A stretch of DNA of 64,000 nucleotides from Ensifer adhaerens (GCF_013283195.1 NZ_JABEKT010000001.1:2987473-3051472), one strand, 5' to 3'. Counted from the first letter of the stretch, positions 54,224 through 63,346 are shown. Numbers and translations are program-made. The notes: generated by a model from the letters alone, not told the origin.

Positions 54224-54550
54224 TCATTCGTTGTTTTTATCGGCTGTGGCCCTCAGCGCCTGGACGCTGACGGCGGCAACGAGACCCGTCAGAACAATCC
54301 CTGCAAGGCCAATCACGAGAGCCAAAGCGCGCGAAGACGTGTGGCTCGGTGCTAGATCTCCGTATCCGATGGTGAGACCGGTAACGAAGGTGAAATACAG
54401 GGCGTCGGTTATCCGCCAGTCTTCTATTCGCCCGATCACCACGCCGCAGCCGACCATCACACAAAGAATACCGGACAAGATCGGCCAGACAACGCCAAGC
54501 TGGCGATAGAACTCTTTGAAGAAGAAGAGTCTCGTTTGTCTGGACTTCAT
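54224..54550 (-). CDS. Two-helix potassium channel (Ion_trans_2 type)
   Basis: 108 residues: TM1 PILSGILCVMVGCGVVIG, pore helix and filter FTFVTGLTIGYGDLAPS (TIGYGD selects K+), TM2 LALVIGLAGIVLTGLVAAV. No RCK domain, so ungated by a known cytoplasmic ligand. It precedes the Ca2+/H+ antiporter on the same strand after 79 bases; both may serve ion homeostasis. Confidence 0.92.
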   Translation of the reverse strand: MKSRQTRLFFFKEFYRQLGVVWPILSGILCVMVGCGVVIGRIEDWRITDALYFTFVTGLTIGYGDLAPSHTSSRALALVIGLAGIVLTGLVAAVSVQALRATADKNNE

Positions 54551-54972
54551 CGGACCCCGCCCGAGAAACGAACGCCGGTTATCCCTGCGACGATCGCCTG
54601 AAAGACATTTCCACTGATGCTGATGCCGACGACAACGTCGCTGCCCCAGTCCCCTTGCAATTCAGGGTGATCTAATGTGGCGAGATGTCAACTCTGTAAC
54701 GGTTACGACAGCGTCGGTCATCGGCCGGATTTTGTGGTGCACGTTGTCGGCATGGAAGCTCTCGCGCTACCGCACACGGGACACATCGGAGGGCCAACCG
54801 ACGAGTGATCTTCTTCGTTACCGTAACGTACTTGCGCAAACTCTAAAAAAGGAGATGGTGCGCCGCGTACCAACGGTGCGCACAATGCCAGAACAGCAAT
54901 CGGGCTTCCCGCCGCCTGGCTCATCCAGCCGGGCTGCGCGTATTCCCGCCTATCTAATTCACGGTCACATCC
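54551..54972. promoter_or_regulatory. Divergent intergenic region with two GTAAC dyads
   Basis: 422 bases without a supported gene. GTAAC-G-GTTAC (54696-54706) and GTTAC-C-GTAAC (54817-54827) are 11-bp palindromes 121 bases apart, upstream of the second sulfatase. They may be operators; this is a weak inference. Confidence 0.35.
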
Positions 54973-56712
54973 ATGCAACAGATGAGGACACAGATCATGA
55001 TAGACCACGCTGATAGACCACACTCATTTCCAAGGTTCGAACTGGGCGCCGGAACGCGAATGGCCCTCCTCGCGACAGCCGCTGCAGTGCTGACGTTCGC
55101 CGTCCCTTGTGGATCGGCGACAGCCCAGACTGCGCCATCGGCCAAGCCGAACATTCTCATGATTGTCTCCGATGACACCGGGTTCGGCGACCTTGGACCC
55201 TATGGCGGCGGAGAAGGACGCGGCATGCCGACACCTAACATCGACAAGATGGCGGCCAGTGGAATGACGTTCTTTGACTTCTACGCCCAGCCGAGCTGCA
55301 CGCCCGGCCGTGCAGCGATGATTACGGGGCGAATTCCCAATCGCAGCGGCATGACAACGGTCGCGTTTCAAGGCGAAGGCGGTGGCCTGCCTGCCGCCGA
55401 ATGGACACTTGCGTCCGTTCTCAAACTTGGCGGTTACGATACCTATTTCACCGGCAAGTGGCACCTTGGGGAGGCCGACTACGCGCTACCGAACGCCCAG
55501 GGCTTCGACGTGATGAAATATTGTGGGCTCTATCACCTGAACGCCTATACCTACGCCGATCCAACCTGGTTCCCCGACATGGATCCGAAGCTGCGAGCGA
55601 TGTTCCAGCGCGTGACCAAAGGCGCACTATCGGGCAGAACCGGTGAAAAGGCCGTGGAAGAGTTCAAGATCAACGGCCAGTACGTCGATACGCCGACGAT
55701 CAACGGTGCACCGGGCGTTGTCGGCATCCCGTTCTTCGATAGCTATGTCGAGAAGGCCGCAGTCGGCTTCCTTGACGACGCATCCAAATCCGACAAGCCG
55801 TTCTTCATCAGCGTCAACTTCATGAAGGTGCATCAGCCGAACATGCCTGCACCCGAGTTCGAGCATAAGTCGATGTCGAAATCGAAGTATGCCGACAGCA
55901 TCGTCGAACTGGACACCCGTATCGGCCGCATCATGGATAAGCTCCATGAGACCGGCTTGGACAGAAATACCCTCGTGTTCTACACCACCGATAACGGTGC
56001 CTGGCAGGATGTGTACCCTGACGCCGGTTACACGCCATTCCGTGGCACCAAGGGTACCGTCCGTGAAGGCGGCAATCGTGTTCCCGCCATCGCTGTCTGG
56101 CCGGGCAAGGTCAAGCCCAACAGCAAGAACCACGATATCGTCGGCGGCCTTGATCTGATGGCAACATTCGCCTCCGTCGCCGGCGTCGCCCTGCCGGATA
56201 AGGACCGCGAGGGCCAGCCGACCATTTTCGATAGCTATGACATGTCACCGATCCTGCTCGGTACGGGCAAGTCGGAACGCACATCCTGGTTCTACTTCAC
56301 CGAGAACGAACTTTCGCCCGGCGCTGCCCGTGTCGGCAACTACAAGGCCGTTTTCAACCTGCGCGGCGACGACGGTCAGTCGACAGGGGGGCTGGCGGTC
56401 GATTCGAACCTTGGCTGGAAAGGTCCATCCAAATATGTCGCAACGGTCCCGCAGGTTTTCGATCTCTGGCAGGATCCGCAGGAGCGCTACGACATCTTCA
56501 TGAACAATTATACGGAGCGGACCTGGACGATGGTAACCATCAGCGACGCGATCAAACAGCTGATGCAAACCTATGTGAAGTATCCGCCGCGCAAGCTGCA
56601 GAGCCAGAGCTACGCCGGTCCGATCGAAATCTCGAAATATGAGCAATTCCAGTGGATGCGCGATCAGTTGTCTAAAGAAGGGTTCACCTTATCAATGCCG
56701 ACAGGCAACTAA
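54973..56712 (+). CDS. Secreted type I sulfatase, second copy class
   Basis: About 579 residues with an N-terminal membrane/signal segment (MALLATAAAVLTFAVPCGSA; start 54973 or 54997). NILMIVSDDTGFGDLGPYGG binds metal, and SCTPGRAAMITGR holds C109, the formylglycine precursor (CxPxR with Gly in the Ser position). GKWHLGEADY and YTTDNGAWQDVYPD complete the site. It is shorter than and distinct from the sulfatase at 47236-49659. Confidence 0.93.
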   Translation: MQQMRTQIMIDHADRPHSFPRFELGAGTRMALLATAAAVLTFAVPCGSATAQTAPSAKPNILMIVSDDTGFGDLGPYGGGEGRGMPTPNIDKMAASGMTFFDFYAQPSCTPGRAAMITGRIPNRSGMTTVAFQGEGGGLPAAEWTLASVLKLGGYDTYFTGKWHLGEADYALPNAQGFDVMKYCGLYHLNAYTYADPTWFPDMDPKLRAMFQRVTKGALSGRTGEKAVEEFKINGQYVDTPTINGAPGVVGIPFFDSYVEKAAVGFLDDASKSDKPFFISVNFMKVHQPNMPAPEFEHKSMSKSKYADSIVELDTRIGRIMDKLHETGLDRNTLVFYTTDNGAWQDVYPDAGYTPFRGTKGTVREGGNRVPAIAVWPGKVKPNSKNHDIVGGLDLMATFASVAGVALPDKDREGQPTIFDSYDMSPILLGTGKSERTSWFYFTENELSPGAARVGNYKAVFNLRGDDGQSTGGLAVDSNLGWKGPSKYVATVPQVFDLWQDPQERYDIFMNNYTERTWTMVTISDAIKQLMQTYVKYPPRKLQSQSYAGPIEISKYEQFQWMRDQLSKEGFTLSMPTGN

Positions 56713-56791
56713 ACGCACTCCCCGGTGAGGTCTGAGGAAGAGCGAGAACGGGCCGTTGTGCTGACGACTAAACGTCCCCGCACCGAACGAC

Positions 56792-56815
56792 AAAGCCGCC
56801 GAGACCGGCGGCTTT
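56792..56815. terminator. Bidirectional terminator between sulfatase and miaA
   Basis: AAAGCCGCCG (56792-56801) / CGGCGGCTTT (56806-56815), a perfect 10-bp stem with a 4-base loop, lying in the convergent gap. The A and T ends allow termination in both directions. Confidence 0.8.
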
Positions 56816-56892
56816 ACGCTGCAAATCTGAATTTCCTCCCAACAAATTCAAACGCTTATCGTCAACTGACTGCGCGATCGCCCGCCCCGAGT

Positions 56893-57804
56893 TCAAAGTA
56901 ACTCGGCAGCATTCGCGATGCGCTGCCAGCTGTCGTCGAGCTGGTTGCGAAACCAGGTCATCTGGCGCTTCGCATATTGCCGGGTCGCGGCAGAGCCGGT
57001 CTCGATCACCTCGGCCTCATCCATCTCGCCGCGCAAGAGAGCTGCAATCTGGCTGACACCGATCGCCTTCATGACAGGCATATCCGGACCGAGGTTCAAC
57101 GCCATGAGCGCACCCACCTCGTCGATAGCCCCACCTGACAGCATAAGGCCGAAGCGGCGGTTGATGCGCTCATGCAGCACCTGGCGATCCGGCAGAACCA
57201 CCAGCTTTCGCGCGCGCTTTGGATCGATGATCTCAGGGCCGTTTTTCTGCTGGTAGACACGGATCGACTGGCCGGTCGCCTCCATCACTTCGAGCGCGCG
57301 CACGATGCGCTGGCCGTCGCCGGGCTTCAGCGCCTCTGCCGTTTGAGGATCGCGCGCGGCAAGCTCGCCATGCAGCCCTTCCGGCCCCTCCTGCCTCAGC
57401 CGCTCACGCAACTGCTCGCGGATGGCTGGTGGAATTTGCGGCATGTCGGCAAGCCCGCCGGTCAGCGCCTTGAAATAGAGCCCGGTGCCGCCGACGAAGA
57501 CGGGCAGTCGGCCGGCCTTGCGCAGTTGGTCGACCAGCGCTTCGGCCTCGCGCAGCCAGGCACCGGTCGAATAGGGCTCCCCCGCCGGCACATGGCCGTA
57601 AAGACAGTGCTCGACACCACCCATGTCGGCCTCGTCAGGGCGGGCGGTCAGCACCCGCAAGGTATCATAGACCTGCATGCTGTCGGCGTTGATAACCACG
57701 CCACCATGCCGGCGCGCCAATTCGACCGCAAGCGCGGACTTGCCGCTGGCGGTCGGCCCGGTTATCAGGATCGCGTCCGTATCGGTTTCAAGGTTGTTGT
57801 CCAT
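56893..57804 (-). CDS. miaA: tRNA dimethylallyltransferase
   Basis: 303 residues. Adds the isopentenyl group to A37 of UNN-reading tRNAs. P-loop ITGPTASGKSALAVELA, then INADSMQVYDTLRVLTARP and VFVGGTGLYFKALTGG, and a C-terminal ATRQYAKRQMTWFRNQL for tRNA. The start at 57804 gives the family N-terminus; its ATG overlaps the serB ATG on the opposite strand. Confidence 0.97.
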   Translation of the reverse strand: MDNNLETDTDAILITGPTASGKSALAVELARRHGGVVINADSMQVYDTLRVLTARPDEADMGGVEHCLYGHVPAGEPYSTGAWLREAEALVDQLRKAGRLPVFVGGTGLYFKALTGGLADMPQIPPAIREQLRERLRQEGPEGLHGELAARDPQTAEALKPGDGQRIVRALEVMEATGQSIRVYQQKNGPEIIDPKRARKLVVLPDRQVLHERINRRFGLMLSGGAIDEVGALMALNLGPDMPVMKAIGVSQIAALLRGEMDEAEVIETGSAATRQYAKRQMTWFRNQLDDSWQRIANAAELL

Positions 57805-58690
57805 GGCTCTCGTTGCCACGCTTATCGCCAATCCGTCAAATCCTGTTCTGACGCCAGCGCTCGCGGAAGCCGCCGCTGACGCCGTCAAGGCATCCGGCCT
57901 CTATTGGCTCGCCGACGGCATCGCCTGCGACCTCGCGCTCAGGGACGGCACAGACCCCTTCGCCGCCGAGGCGGCGCTACGCGGCGCACTCAACGGCGTG
58001 GCAGTCGACGTCGCTGTCCAGGACGCCGACACAAGGCGCAAGAAGCTTCTGATCGCCGACATGGATTCCACCATGATCGGCCAGGAATGCATCGACGAGC
58101 TTGCCGCCGAAGTGGGCCTCAAGGACAAGGTCGCCGCCATCACAGCCCGCGCCATGAACGGCGAGATCGCCTTCGAGCCGGCGCTGATCGAGCGCGTCGC
58201 GCTTTTGAAGGGCCTGCCCTCGAGCGTCGTCGGCGATGTCATCGCCCGGCGCATCACGCTGACGCCTGGCGGCCCCGAGCTGATCGCCACCATGAAGGCG
58301 AAGGGCTATTACACCGCGCTCGTCTCCGGCGGCTTCACCGTCTTTACCGGCCCCGTCGCTGACATGCTCGGCTTCCAGGAAAACCGCGCCAATACCCTGA
58401 TCGAGAAGGACGGCACCTTGACCGGCGAAGTCGCCGAGCCGATCCTCGGCAAGCAGGCCAAGGTCGACGCGCTCATCGACATCGCAGGCCGCCTCGGCAT
58501 CTCCACCGACGAGGCGCTTGCCGTCGGCGACGGCGCCAACGACCTCGGCATGCTGCAGCTCGCCGGCACCGGCGTTGCGCTCCATGCCAAGCCCGTGGTT
58601 GCCGAGCAGGCGAAGGTGCGCATCGACCATGGCGACCTCACGGCCCTCCTCTATCTGCAGGGCTATCGCAAGACCGATTTCGTGCGATGA
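57803..58690 (+). CDS. serB: Phosphoserine phosphatase
   Basis: 295 residues, the last step of serine synthesis. N-terminal ACT-like domain, then the HAD phosphatase: DMDSTMIGQECIDELA with the nucleophile Asp, LVSGGFTVFTGPVA, and AVGDGANDLGMLQLAG. ATG 57803 gives the standard N-terminus MALVATLIANP. The two start codons (miaA and serB) share the CCATGG, so there is no intergenic space. Confidence 0.97.
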   Translation: MALVATLIANPSNPVLTPALAEAAADAVKASGLYWLADGIACDLALRDGTDPFAAEAALRGALNGVAVDVAVQDADTRRKKLLIADMDSTMIGQECIDELAAEVGLKDKVAAITARAMNGEIAFEPALIERVALLKGLPSSVVGDVIARRITLTPGGPELIATMKAKGYYTALVSGGFTVFTGPVADMLGFQENRANTLIEKDGTLTGEVAEPILGKQAKVDALIDIAGRLGISTDEALAVGDGANDLGMLQLAGTGVALHAKPVVAEQAKVRIDHGDLTALLYLQGYRKTDFVR

Positions 58691-59262
58691 TCGTCTCGGA
58701 AACCGAGCGGCTGCGCATCCGCGCCTGGAGGGAGACCGACCGCGATCTCTTCTTCGAGATCAACAACGATCCCAGAGTGATGGAATTCTTCCCCCATCGC
58801 CGCAGCCGCGAGGAATCCGATGCACTGTTCGACCGCGTCGGCCGCGGCATTACAGAAACCGGACTTGGCTTCTTCGCAGTTGCCCTCAAGGCGGACGATC
58901 GGCCGATCGGTTTCTGCGGTCTCGCTTACACCGACCTCGACCCTTTCCTGCCGAAAGGCACGGTGGAGATCGGTTGGCGGCTTGCCGTCCCCTTCTGGGG
59001 CAAAGGGTATATCACCGAGGCGGCGTTCGACCTTCTCCGCTTCGGCTTCGAGGAAAAGGGCCTGCGTGAGATCGTCTCGTTCGCCATTCCCGAGAACAAC
59101 CGCTCGACGGCGGTGATGGTCCGCCTCGGCATGCACCGCGACCCCACCCGCGACTTCAACCACCCACGCATCCCCGCCGACAAACCTGAGCTCGTTCGCC
59201 ACGTTCTTTATGCGATGACACGGGCGGACTGGCAGGCGCAGCCGGCAAAAGCCGGGACGTGA
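58687..59262 (+). CDS. GNAT-family N-acetyltransferase (RimJ/RimL-like)
   Basis: 191 residues. ETERLRIRAWRETDRD and the acetyl-CoA loop LAVPFWGKGYITEAAF followed by ENNRSTAVMVRLGM are the RimJ/RimL pattern. It overlaps serB by 4 bases, so it is co-translated with it. Substrate (ribosomal protein or small amine) unknown. Confidence 0.92.
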   Translation: MIVSETERLRIRAWRETDRDLFFEINNDPRVMEFFPHRRSREESDALFDRVGRGITETGLGFFAVALKADDRPIGFCGLAYTDLDPFLPKGTVEIGWRLAVPFWGKGYITEAAFDLLRFGFEEKGLREIVSFAIPENNRSTAVMVRLGMHRDPTRDFNHPRIPADKPELVRHVLYAMTRADWQAQPAKAGT

Positions 59263-59338
59263 TCACGCCGCAACGCCGGTAAGGTTTCTCGCACACGCTC
59301 CATCCGCATGCCGCCCTGCGCTCATCGCTTGGGGCTTG

Positions 59339-59386
59339 CCCCTCACTGTCCTGCCGGACATCTCTCCCCGCAAGCGGGGAGAGAGA
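59339..59386. repeat. Palindromic intergenic repeat, pair 3 left
   Basis: CCCCTCACTGTCCTGCCGGA followed by TCTCTCCCCGC-AA-GCGGGGAGAGA, related to the units at 13.7 and 40.9 kb. Confidence 0.75.
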
Positions 59387-59550
59387 CGCTGGGCGTGACG
59401 TTGCCGGCCTTCATAGGCGTATTCACCCTCAGAGATGGCGCCACTTGCCACCACCGTGCGCCACTGTGTGTGGCGGCGGAGAGTTCCAACTGCCACCCAC
59501 TCGACGTGAACAATAGCCAGTCCATAGCGCCTGCGAGACGGTCACGACGA

Positions 59551-59603
59551 TCGCCCTTCTGCCGCGCGCGGGGAGAAGGTGCCGGCAGGCGGATGAGGGG
59601 CAG
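59551..59603. repeat. Palindromic intergenic repeat, pair 3 right (inverted)
   Basis: CGCCCTTCTGCCGCGCGCGG, GGAGAAGG, then TGCCGGCAGGCGGATGAGGG: the reverse orientation of the unit at 13697 and 40931. The 59263-59629 gap holds this pair and no gene. Confidence 0.75.
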
Positions 59604-59629
59604 CCTCCCCCACCACCCTCGCTGAGGAA

Positions 59630-60532
59630 TCAGCGCTCGCGCCCTACCCCCGGATAATTCTTCTCGACCCAAGCAGCGAACGACTGCGCTGCCTGCGACA
59701 GCGCATCAAACCGCCGCGCCACCAGAAAGAAGGCACCGTAGGGCACCGAGATGTCGAACGGCTGCAGCAGGCGTCCAGTCTTGAGCTCGTCACGCACATG
59801 GTCGCGGTCGATCAGCCCGACGCCGTTGCCGCGTAGCGCCGCCTGCAGCACCATGGCGCCATCGGCAAAGATCGCGCCCCGCTCGATGCGAACCGGCCCT
59901 GCCCCGGCAGCGGCGAACCATTGCTGCCATGCTTCGCGGTTGTCCTCGTGCAGGAGAGCATGCTGCAGGAGATCGGCAGGCGTCGACAACGGCCGGCCGG
60001 ACCGCGAAAGCTCCGGCGCAATCACCGGGATCATTTCCACCTGAGCAAGTCTCCGCGCCTCGACGCGCGGCCAGGACGAGAGGTTCAAGCTGTGGCGGAT
60101 GGCGATATCGGCGTCACCGCTGCGAAACCCCACCAGCCGGGGATCGGCGTCGATCACCAAGTCGATCTCGGGATGCTCGCCCTGGAACTCAGCCAGATGC
60201 GGCAGCAGCCAGCAGCCGGCAAAGGATGGCTCGGCGCTGACCTTCAATATCTGGCTTGCCTTGCGGCCTGAGAGCGCCTCCAGGCTGTCTCCGACCATGT
60301 CGAAGGCCGACGTCAGCACCGACAGCAGCGACCGCCCCTCCGCCGTCAGGCTGACGCTGCGATGCCGACGCTCGAACAGCGGCCGACCGACAAGGTCCTC
60401 CAGCTCACGGATCTGCCGGCTGATGGCCGCCTGCGAGACAAAAAGCTCGCCGGCAGCCAGCGTGAAGCTTTCGAGCCGGCCCGCCGCCTCGAAACTCCGC
60501 AACGCTGTCAGGGGTAGGCGGCCGCGCTTCAT
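59630..60532 (-). CDS. LysR-family regulator, GcvA-like
   Basis: About 300 residues. PLTALRSFEAAGRLESFTLAAGELFVSQAAISRQIRELED is the GcvA-type helix-turn-helix, with RHRSVSLTAEGRSLL; the effector domain has DADIAIRHSLN. It starts at ATG 60532. It is divergent from a 42-codon gene at 60626, a possible target. Confidence 0.92.
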   Translation of the reverse strand: MKRGRLPLTALRSFEAAGRLESFTLAAGELFVSQAAISRQIRELEDLVGRPLFERRHRSVSLTAEGRSLLSVLTSAFDMVGDSLEALSGRKASQILKVSAEPSFAGCWLLPHLAEFQGEHPEIDLVIDADPRLVGFRSGDADIAIRHSLNLSSWPRVEARRLAQVEMIPVIAPELSRSGRPLSTPADLLQHALLHEDNREAWQQWFAAAGAGPVRIERGAIFADGAMVLQAALRGNGVGLIDRDHVRDELKTGRLLQPFDISVPYGAFFLVARRFDALSQAAQSFAAWVEKNYPGVGRER

Positions 60533-60625
60533 GCATAACCTCAAGTCATCCGAAGCAGACTGTAAACTCGTTTGAGCGCTGGCGGCAAGTGCGTTGAAAT
60601 GAAGGACAGAAAGGAGGATCCGGCC

Positions 60626-60754
60626 ATGTACGCCATCCTCGAGACCCTGATCGACGCCCTTCGCCTGATGACTTTTCAACCGCCAGGGCGCCAGAAACAC
60701 GGCAGCGGTTCACACGCGGCATCGGGCGCATGCCGAGGCTGCAGCAGCGACTGA
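60626..60754 (+). CDS. 42-residue protein with strong ribosome site
   Basis: AAGGAGG (60611-60617) lies 8 bases before ATG 60626. MYAILETLIDALRLMTFQPP is an amphipathic helix, then a Gly/Ser/His-rich tail with two Cys (GACRGCSS). It is divergent from the GcvA-like regulator. The family is unknown; the start signal is the best evidence that it is real. Confidence 0.5.
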   Translation: MYAILETLIDALRLMTFQPPGRQKHGSGSHAASGACRGCSSD

Positions 60755-61099
60755 TCACTCCGGAGCACCACGCCCGCTGATCCATGCCGACTTCAATTCG
60801 AAGCTGCTACCATGAGTTAGAAAGCACCTCTCATGCATGAAGCCTCAGATCCGCACCGATCCGAGGGCAACATCAGCAGCGACGCAATCGCCACCGCGAC
60901 CGACGCGCGCCCCGATGGGCAGGTGGCATGATCTGGCGTCAAGCGCGTCTGGTTGAAACGACGGACGGACAAGAGAGGGTGGCGCGGCAACGGTACCCCA
61001 CGACAATGCTCGCGGCTTCATCGATCCAGCCGACGGCGCTCGGCAGAAGAAGTGATCCTGAATCGGAATCTGAAGAGCCGGAATCAGCCTTGGAGAAAG
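60755..61099. other. Intergenic region without a supported gene
   Basis: 345 bases between the 42-codon gene and the Deg terminator hairpin. A 60-codon frame at 60928 is not convincing. Confidence 0.3.
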
Positions 61100-61144
61100 C
61101 GGCGCGATGAACCTGAAAGGATTCAGGAAAATGCCATCGCGCCG
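61100..61144 (-). terminator. Nested stem-loop just after the Deg protease gene
   Basis: The outer arms CGGCGCGATG (61100-61109) / CATCGCGCCG (61135-61144) enclose CCTGAA/TTCAGG (61112-61127). It lies 7 bases after the protease stop. The following sequence has only a short pyrimidine run, so efficiency is uncertain. Confidence 0.6.
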
Positions 61145-61151
61145 TGCCGCG

Positions 61152-62660
61152 CTATTCCATACGAACGGTGACGAAGCGCAGCTCGCCCGTCTTGTTGGAA
61201 AGCATCAGCAGCGCATTGCGCCGACCGTCAGACTTCAGCTCCTCGACACGCTCGGAGACGTCGTCAGGCGTATCCATCGCCTCCTGCCCCACCTCGACGA
61301 TGACGTCACCCGGCTCGACCCGGCGCTCGGCTGCGGCCGAGCCTGCCTGCACCTCGGCGATCACGACGCCGTCGACATCGTCGGCAATGCCGAACTTCTT
61401 GCGGCTTTCGGCATTGAGCGTGGTCAGCTTCATGCCAAGCACCGTGTCGGAGGCCGGCATCTCGGCGGCTGGTGGCTGGTCGGTTTTCTTGTCGTCACTG
61501 CCCTCGTCGCTTGTGGTTGCCGAGGCATTGGCGACGTCTTCGCCATCCTCCAGCCGGCCGAGCGTGACCTTGACGGTCTGCTCATTGCCGTCGCGGATAA
61601 TCGCGACGTCCACGGCCTTGCCGACGCCGCTCTCGGCGACTGCCCGCTGCAGGTCGCGCATCTCCGAGACATCCTTGCCGTCGAACTTGATGATTACGTC
61701 TCCAGCCTTGATCTCACCCTTGGTGATCGGCCCGCCCTCGATGATACCCGAGACCAGCGCACCGCGCGGCGAGGCCAGCTTCAGGCTTTCGGCGATATCG
61801 TCCGTCACCGGCTGGATGCGCACCCCGAGCCAGCCGCGCCGTGTCTCACCGAAGTCCTTGAGCTGCAGAACCACATTGGCGGCAAGCTCGGTCGGAACGG
61901 AGAAACCGATGCCGATCGAGCCGCCTGAAGGCGAAATGATCGCGGTGTTGATGCCGATCACCTCGCCCTGCATGTTGAACAGCGGGCCACCGGAATTGCC
62001 GCGGTTGATGGCGGCGTCCGTCTGGATGAAATTGTCGTAGGGGCCAGCATTGATGTTGCGACCGCGCGCCGAGATGATGCCGACGGACACCGAGCCGCCG
62101 AAGCCGAACGGGTTGCCGATCGCCATGACCCAGTCGCCGATGCGCATCTTGCGGGAATCGCCGAAAGGTACCGCCTTCAGGGGCGCTTTCGGCTCGACCT
62201 TCAGCACCGCGAGATCGGTCTTGGTATCCTTGCCGACGAGCTTGGCCTTCAGCTTGCTGCCGTTGGCAAAGATCACCTCGATATCGTCGGCACCTTCGAT
62301 CACGTGATTGTTGGTGACGATGACGCCGGCGGGATCGATGACGAAGCCGGAGCCCAGCGAATTGACGGTGCGCTGGCGGTTGCCGCCCTTGTCTGCCTGC
62401 CCCTTGAAGAATTCATCGAAGAAGTCCTGGTAGGGCGAGCCCTCGGGCACCTGCGGCGTCGGCGCATCGTCGTCGTTCTTGACGCGCTGGGACGTCGAAA
62501 TGTTCACGACCGCATCAAGCAGGCCGGCGGCAAGGTCGGCGACGGATGCGGGGCCATTGCTCGGCGGGCGAACGGCGGCCGTCTGCGCCATCGCGACATT
62601 GGACAGAAGCAGCGAGGCGGCCAGCGCCAGGGCGCCGAGGGATTTCGATCGAGTGGACAA
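61152..62660 (-). CDS. degP: Periplasmic Do-family serine protease (DegP/DegQ-like)
   Basis: 502 residues; signal peptide cleaved near NVAMAQ. Catalytic triad: His in VTNNHVIEG, Asp in KTDLAVLKV, Ser in INRGNSGGPLF. Two PDZ domains follow (GWLGVRIQPV about residue 285 and the last 90 residues). An acidic/Asp-Lys linker lies between them. It degrades or chaperones misfolded envelope proteins. In rhizobia it commonly follows hflKC, as here. Confidence 0.96.
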   Translation of the reverse strand: MSTRSKSLGALALAASLLLSNVAMAQTAAVRPPSNGPASVADLAAGLLDAVVNISTSQRVKNDDDAPTPQVPEGSPYQDFFDEFFKGQADKGGNRQRTVNSLGSGFVIDPAGVIVTNNHVIEGADDIEVIFANGSKLKAKLVGKDTKTDLAVLKVEPKAPLKAVPFGDSRKMRIGDWVMAIGNPFGFGGSVSVGIISARGRNINAGPYDNFIQTDAAINRGNSGGPLFNMQGEVIGINTAIISPSGGSIGIGFSVPTELAANVVLQLKDFGETRRGWLGVRIQPVTDDIAESLKLASPRGALVSGIIEGGPITKGEIKAGDVIIKFDGKDVSEMRDLQRAVAESGVGKAVDVAIIRDGNEQTVKVTLGRLEDGEDVANASATTSDEGSDDKKTDQPPAAEMPASDTVLGMKLTTLNAESRKKFGIADDVDGVVIAEVQAGSAAAERRVEPGDVIVEVGQEAMDTPDDVSERVEELKSDGRRNALLMLSNKTGELRFVTVRME

Positions 62661-62953
62661 TTCGCGGAGCTCCTCACATTGTCTCGGCGGTGCGATACCT
62701 CAAAGGATAGCGCGTCATGCGATGCTCTGCAGCCCCACGCGCCCAACAGACGCAAGGATCGCTGCAGCGACCTTGATTTTCAGCATACCCTAATCCTTCG
62801 ACCGATGCCGGTCGTAGGCGTCATGCAGCTGGTAACAGCGACGCGATCCGGGGATCCCGTTCCGCCCGATCCTCCTTTGAAGATACGGCGGAATTCAGAA
62901 GCGTCCAGACACGATTTTCTGATCCACCCAAAAGAGCGGATAGGGACCGACGA
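62661..62953. other. Gap between ACT-domain gene and Deg protease
   Basis: 293 bases; likely holds the Deg promoter. I see no gene or clear signal. Confidence 0.3.
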
Positions 62954-63340
62954 TCAGATCGTGATCTCGTGCCCATGTTCTTTCAGCGCCTGCACCGCCT
63001 TGTCGAGATCGGAACCGGGCACGAAGATGTAGTCGGTGCTGAAGGTCGAATTGGCAAAGACGCCGATGCCTGCGGCCGAAAGCGGCCTGAGCACGGAAGA
63101 AAGCACGCCCGGCACGTCAACGCTGAAGTGCTGTTCGATGCGGAAGCAGCGCCAGCCGAGCGAGCTCTGGGTGCTGGAAGGCACGCGCGCGGCGCGGCAG
63201 ACGAGGGTCATTTCCTCTCGCGAGCTGGACACGGTCCAGAAACCCGGCCCCGGCAGCCATTCCGGCATCTGGGAACCGACATTGAGACGGGTGATCGCAT
63301 ATTCGGCATCGACCAGCCGGATCAGCAGTTTATGTGGCAT
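62954..63340 (-). CDS. ACT-domain protein (CASTOR/ACT-7-like)
   Basis: 128 residues. Two ACT-like halves: LVDAEYAITRLNVG and MTLVCRAARVPSSTQSS, then FSVDVPGVLSSVLRPLSAAGIGVFANSTFSTDYIFV with a ligand-binding GVLSSVLRPL loop. It may bind an amino acid. It lies 6 bases from the DUF2065 stop, so is probably in that operon. Confidence 0.85.
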   Translation of the reverse strand: MPHKLLIRLVDAEYAITRLNVGSQMPEWLPGPGFWTVSSSREEMTLVCRAARVPSSTQSSLGWRCFRIEQHFSVDVPGVLSSVLRPLSAAGIGVFANSTFSTDYIFVPGSDLDKAVQALKEHGHEITI

Positions 63341-63346
63341 TTCGCA

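Noticed and set aside
54718-55023. Minus-strand frame with CPVCGSA
   Set aside because: Only one Cys pair, no start signal, and it overlaps the sulfatase start.
60928-61110. 60-codon plus frame
   Set aside because: No ribosome site, no recognisable motif, and it runs into the Deg terminator hairpin.
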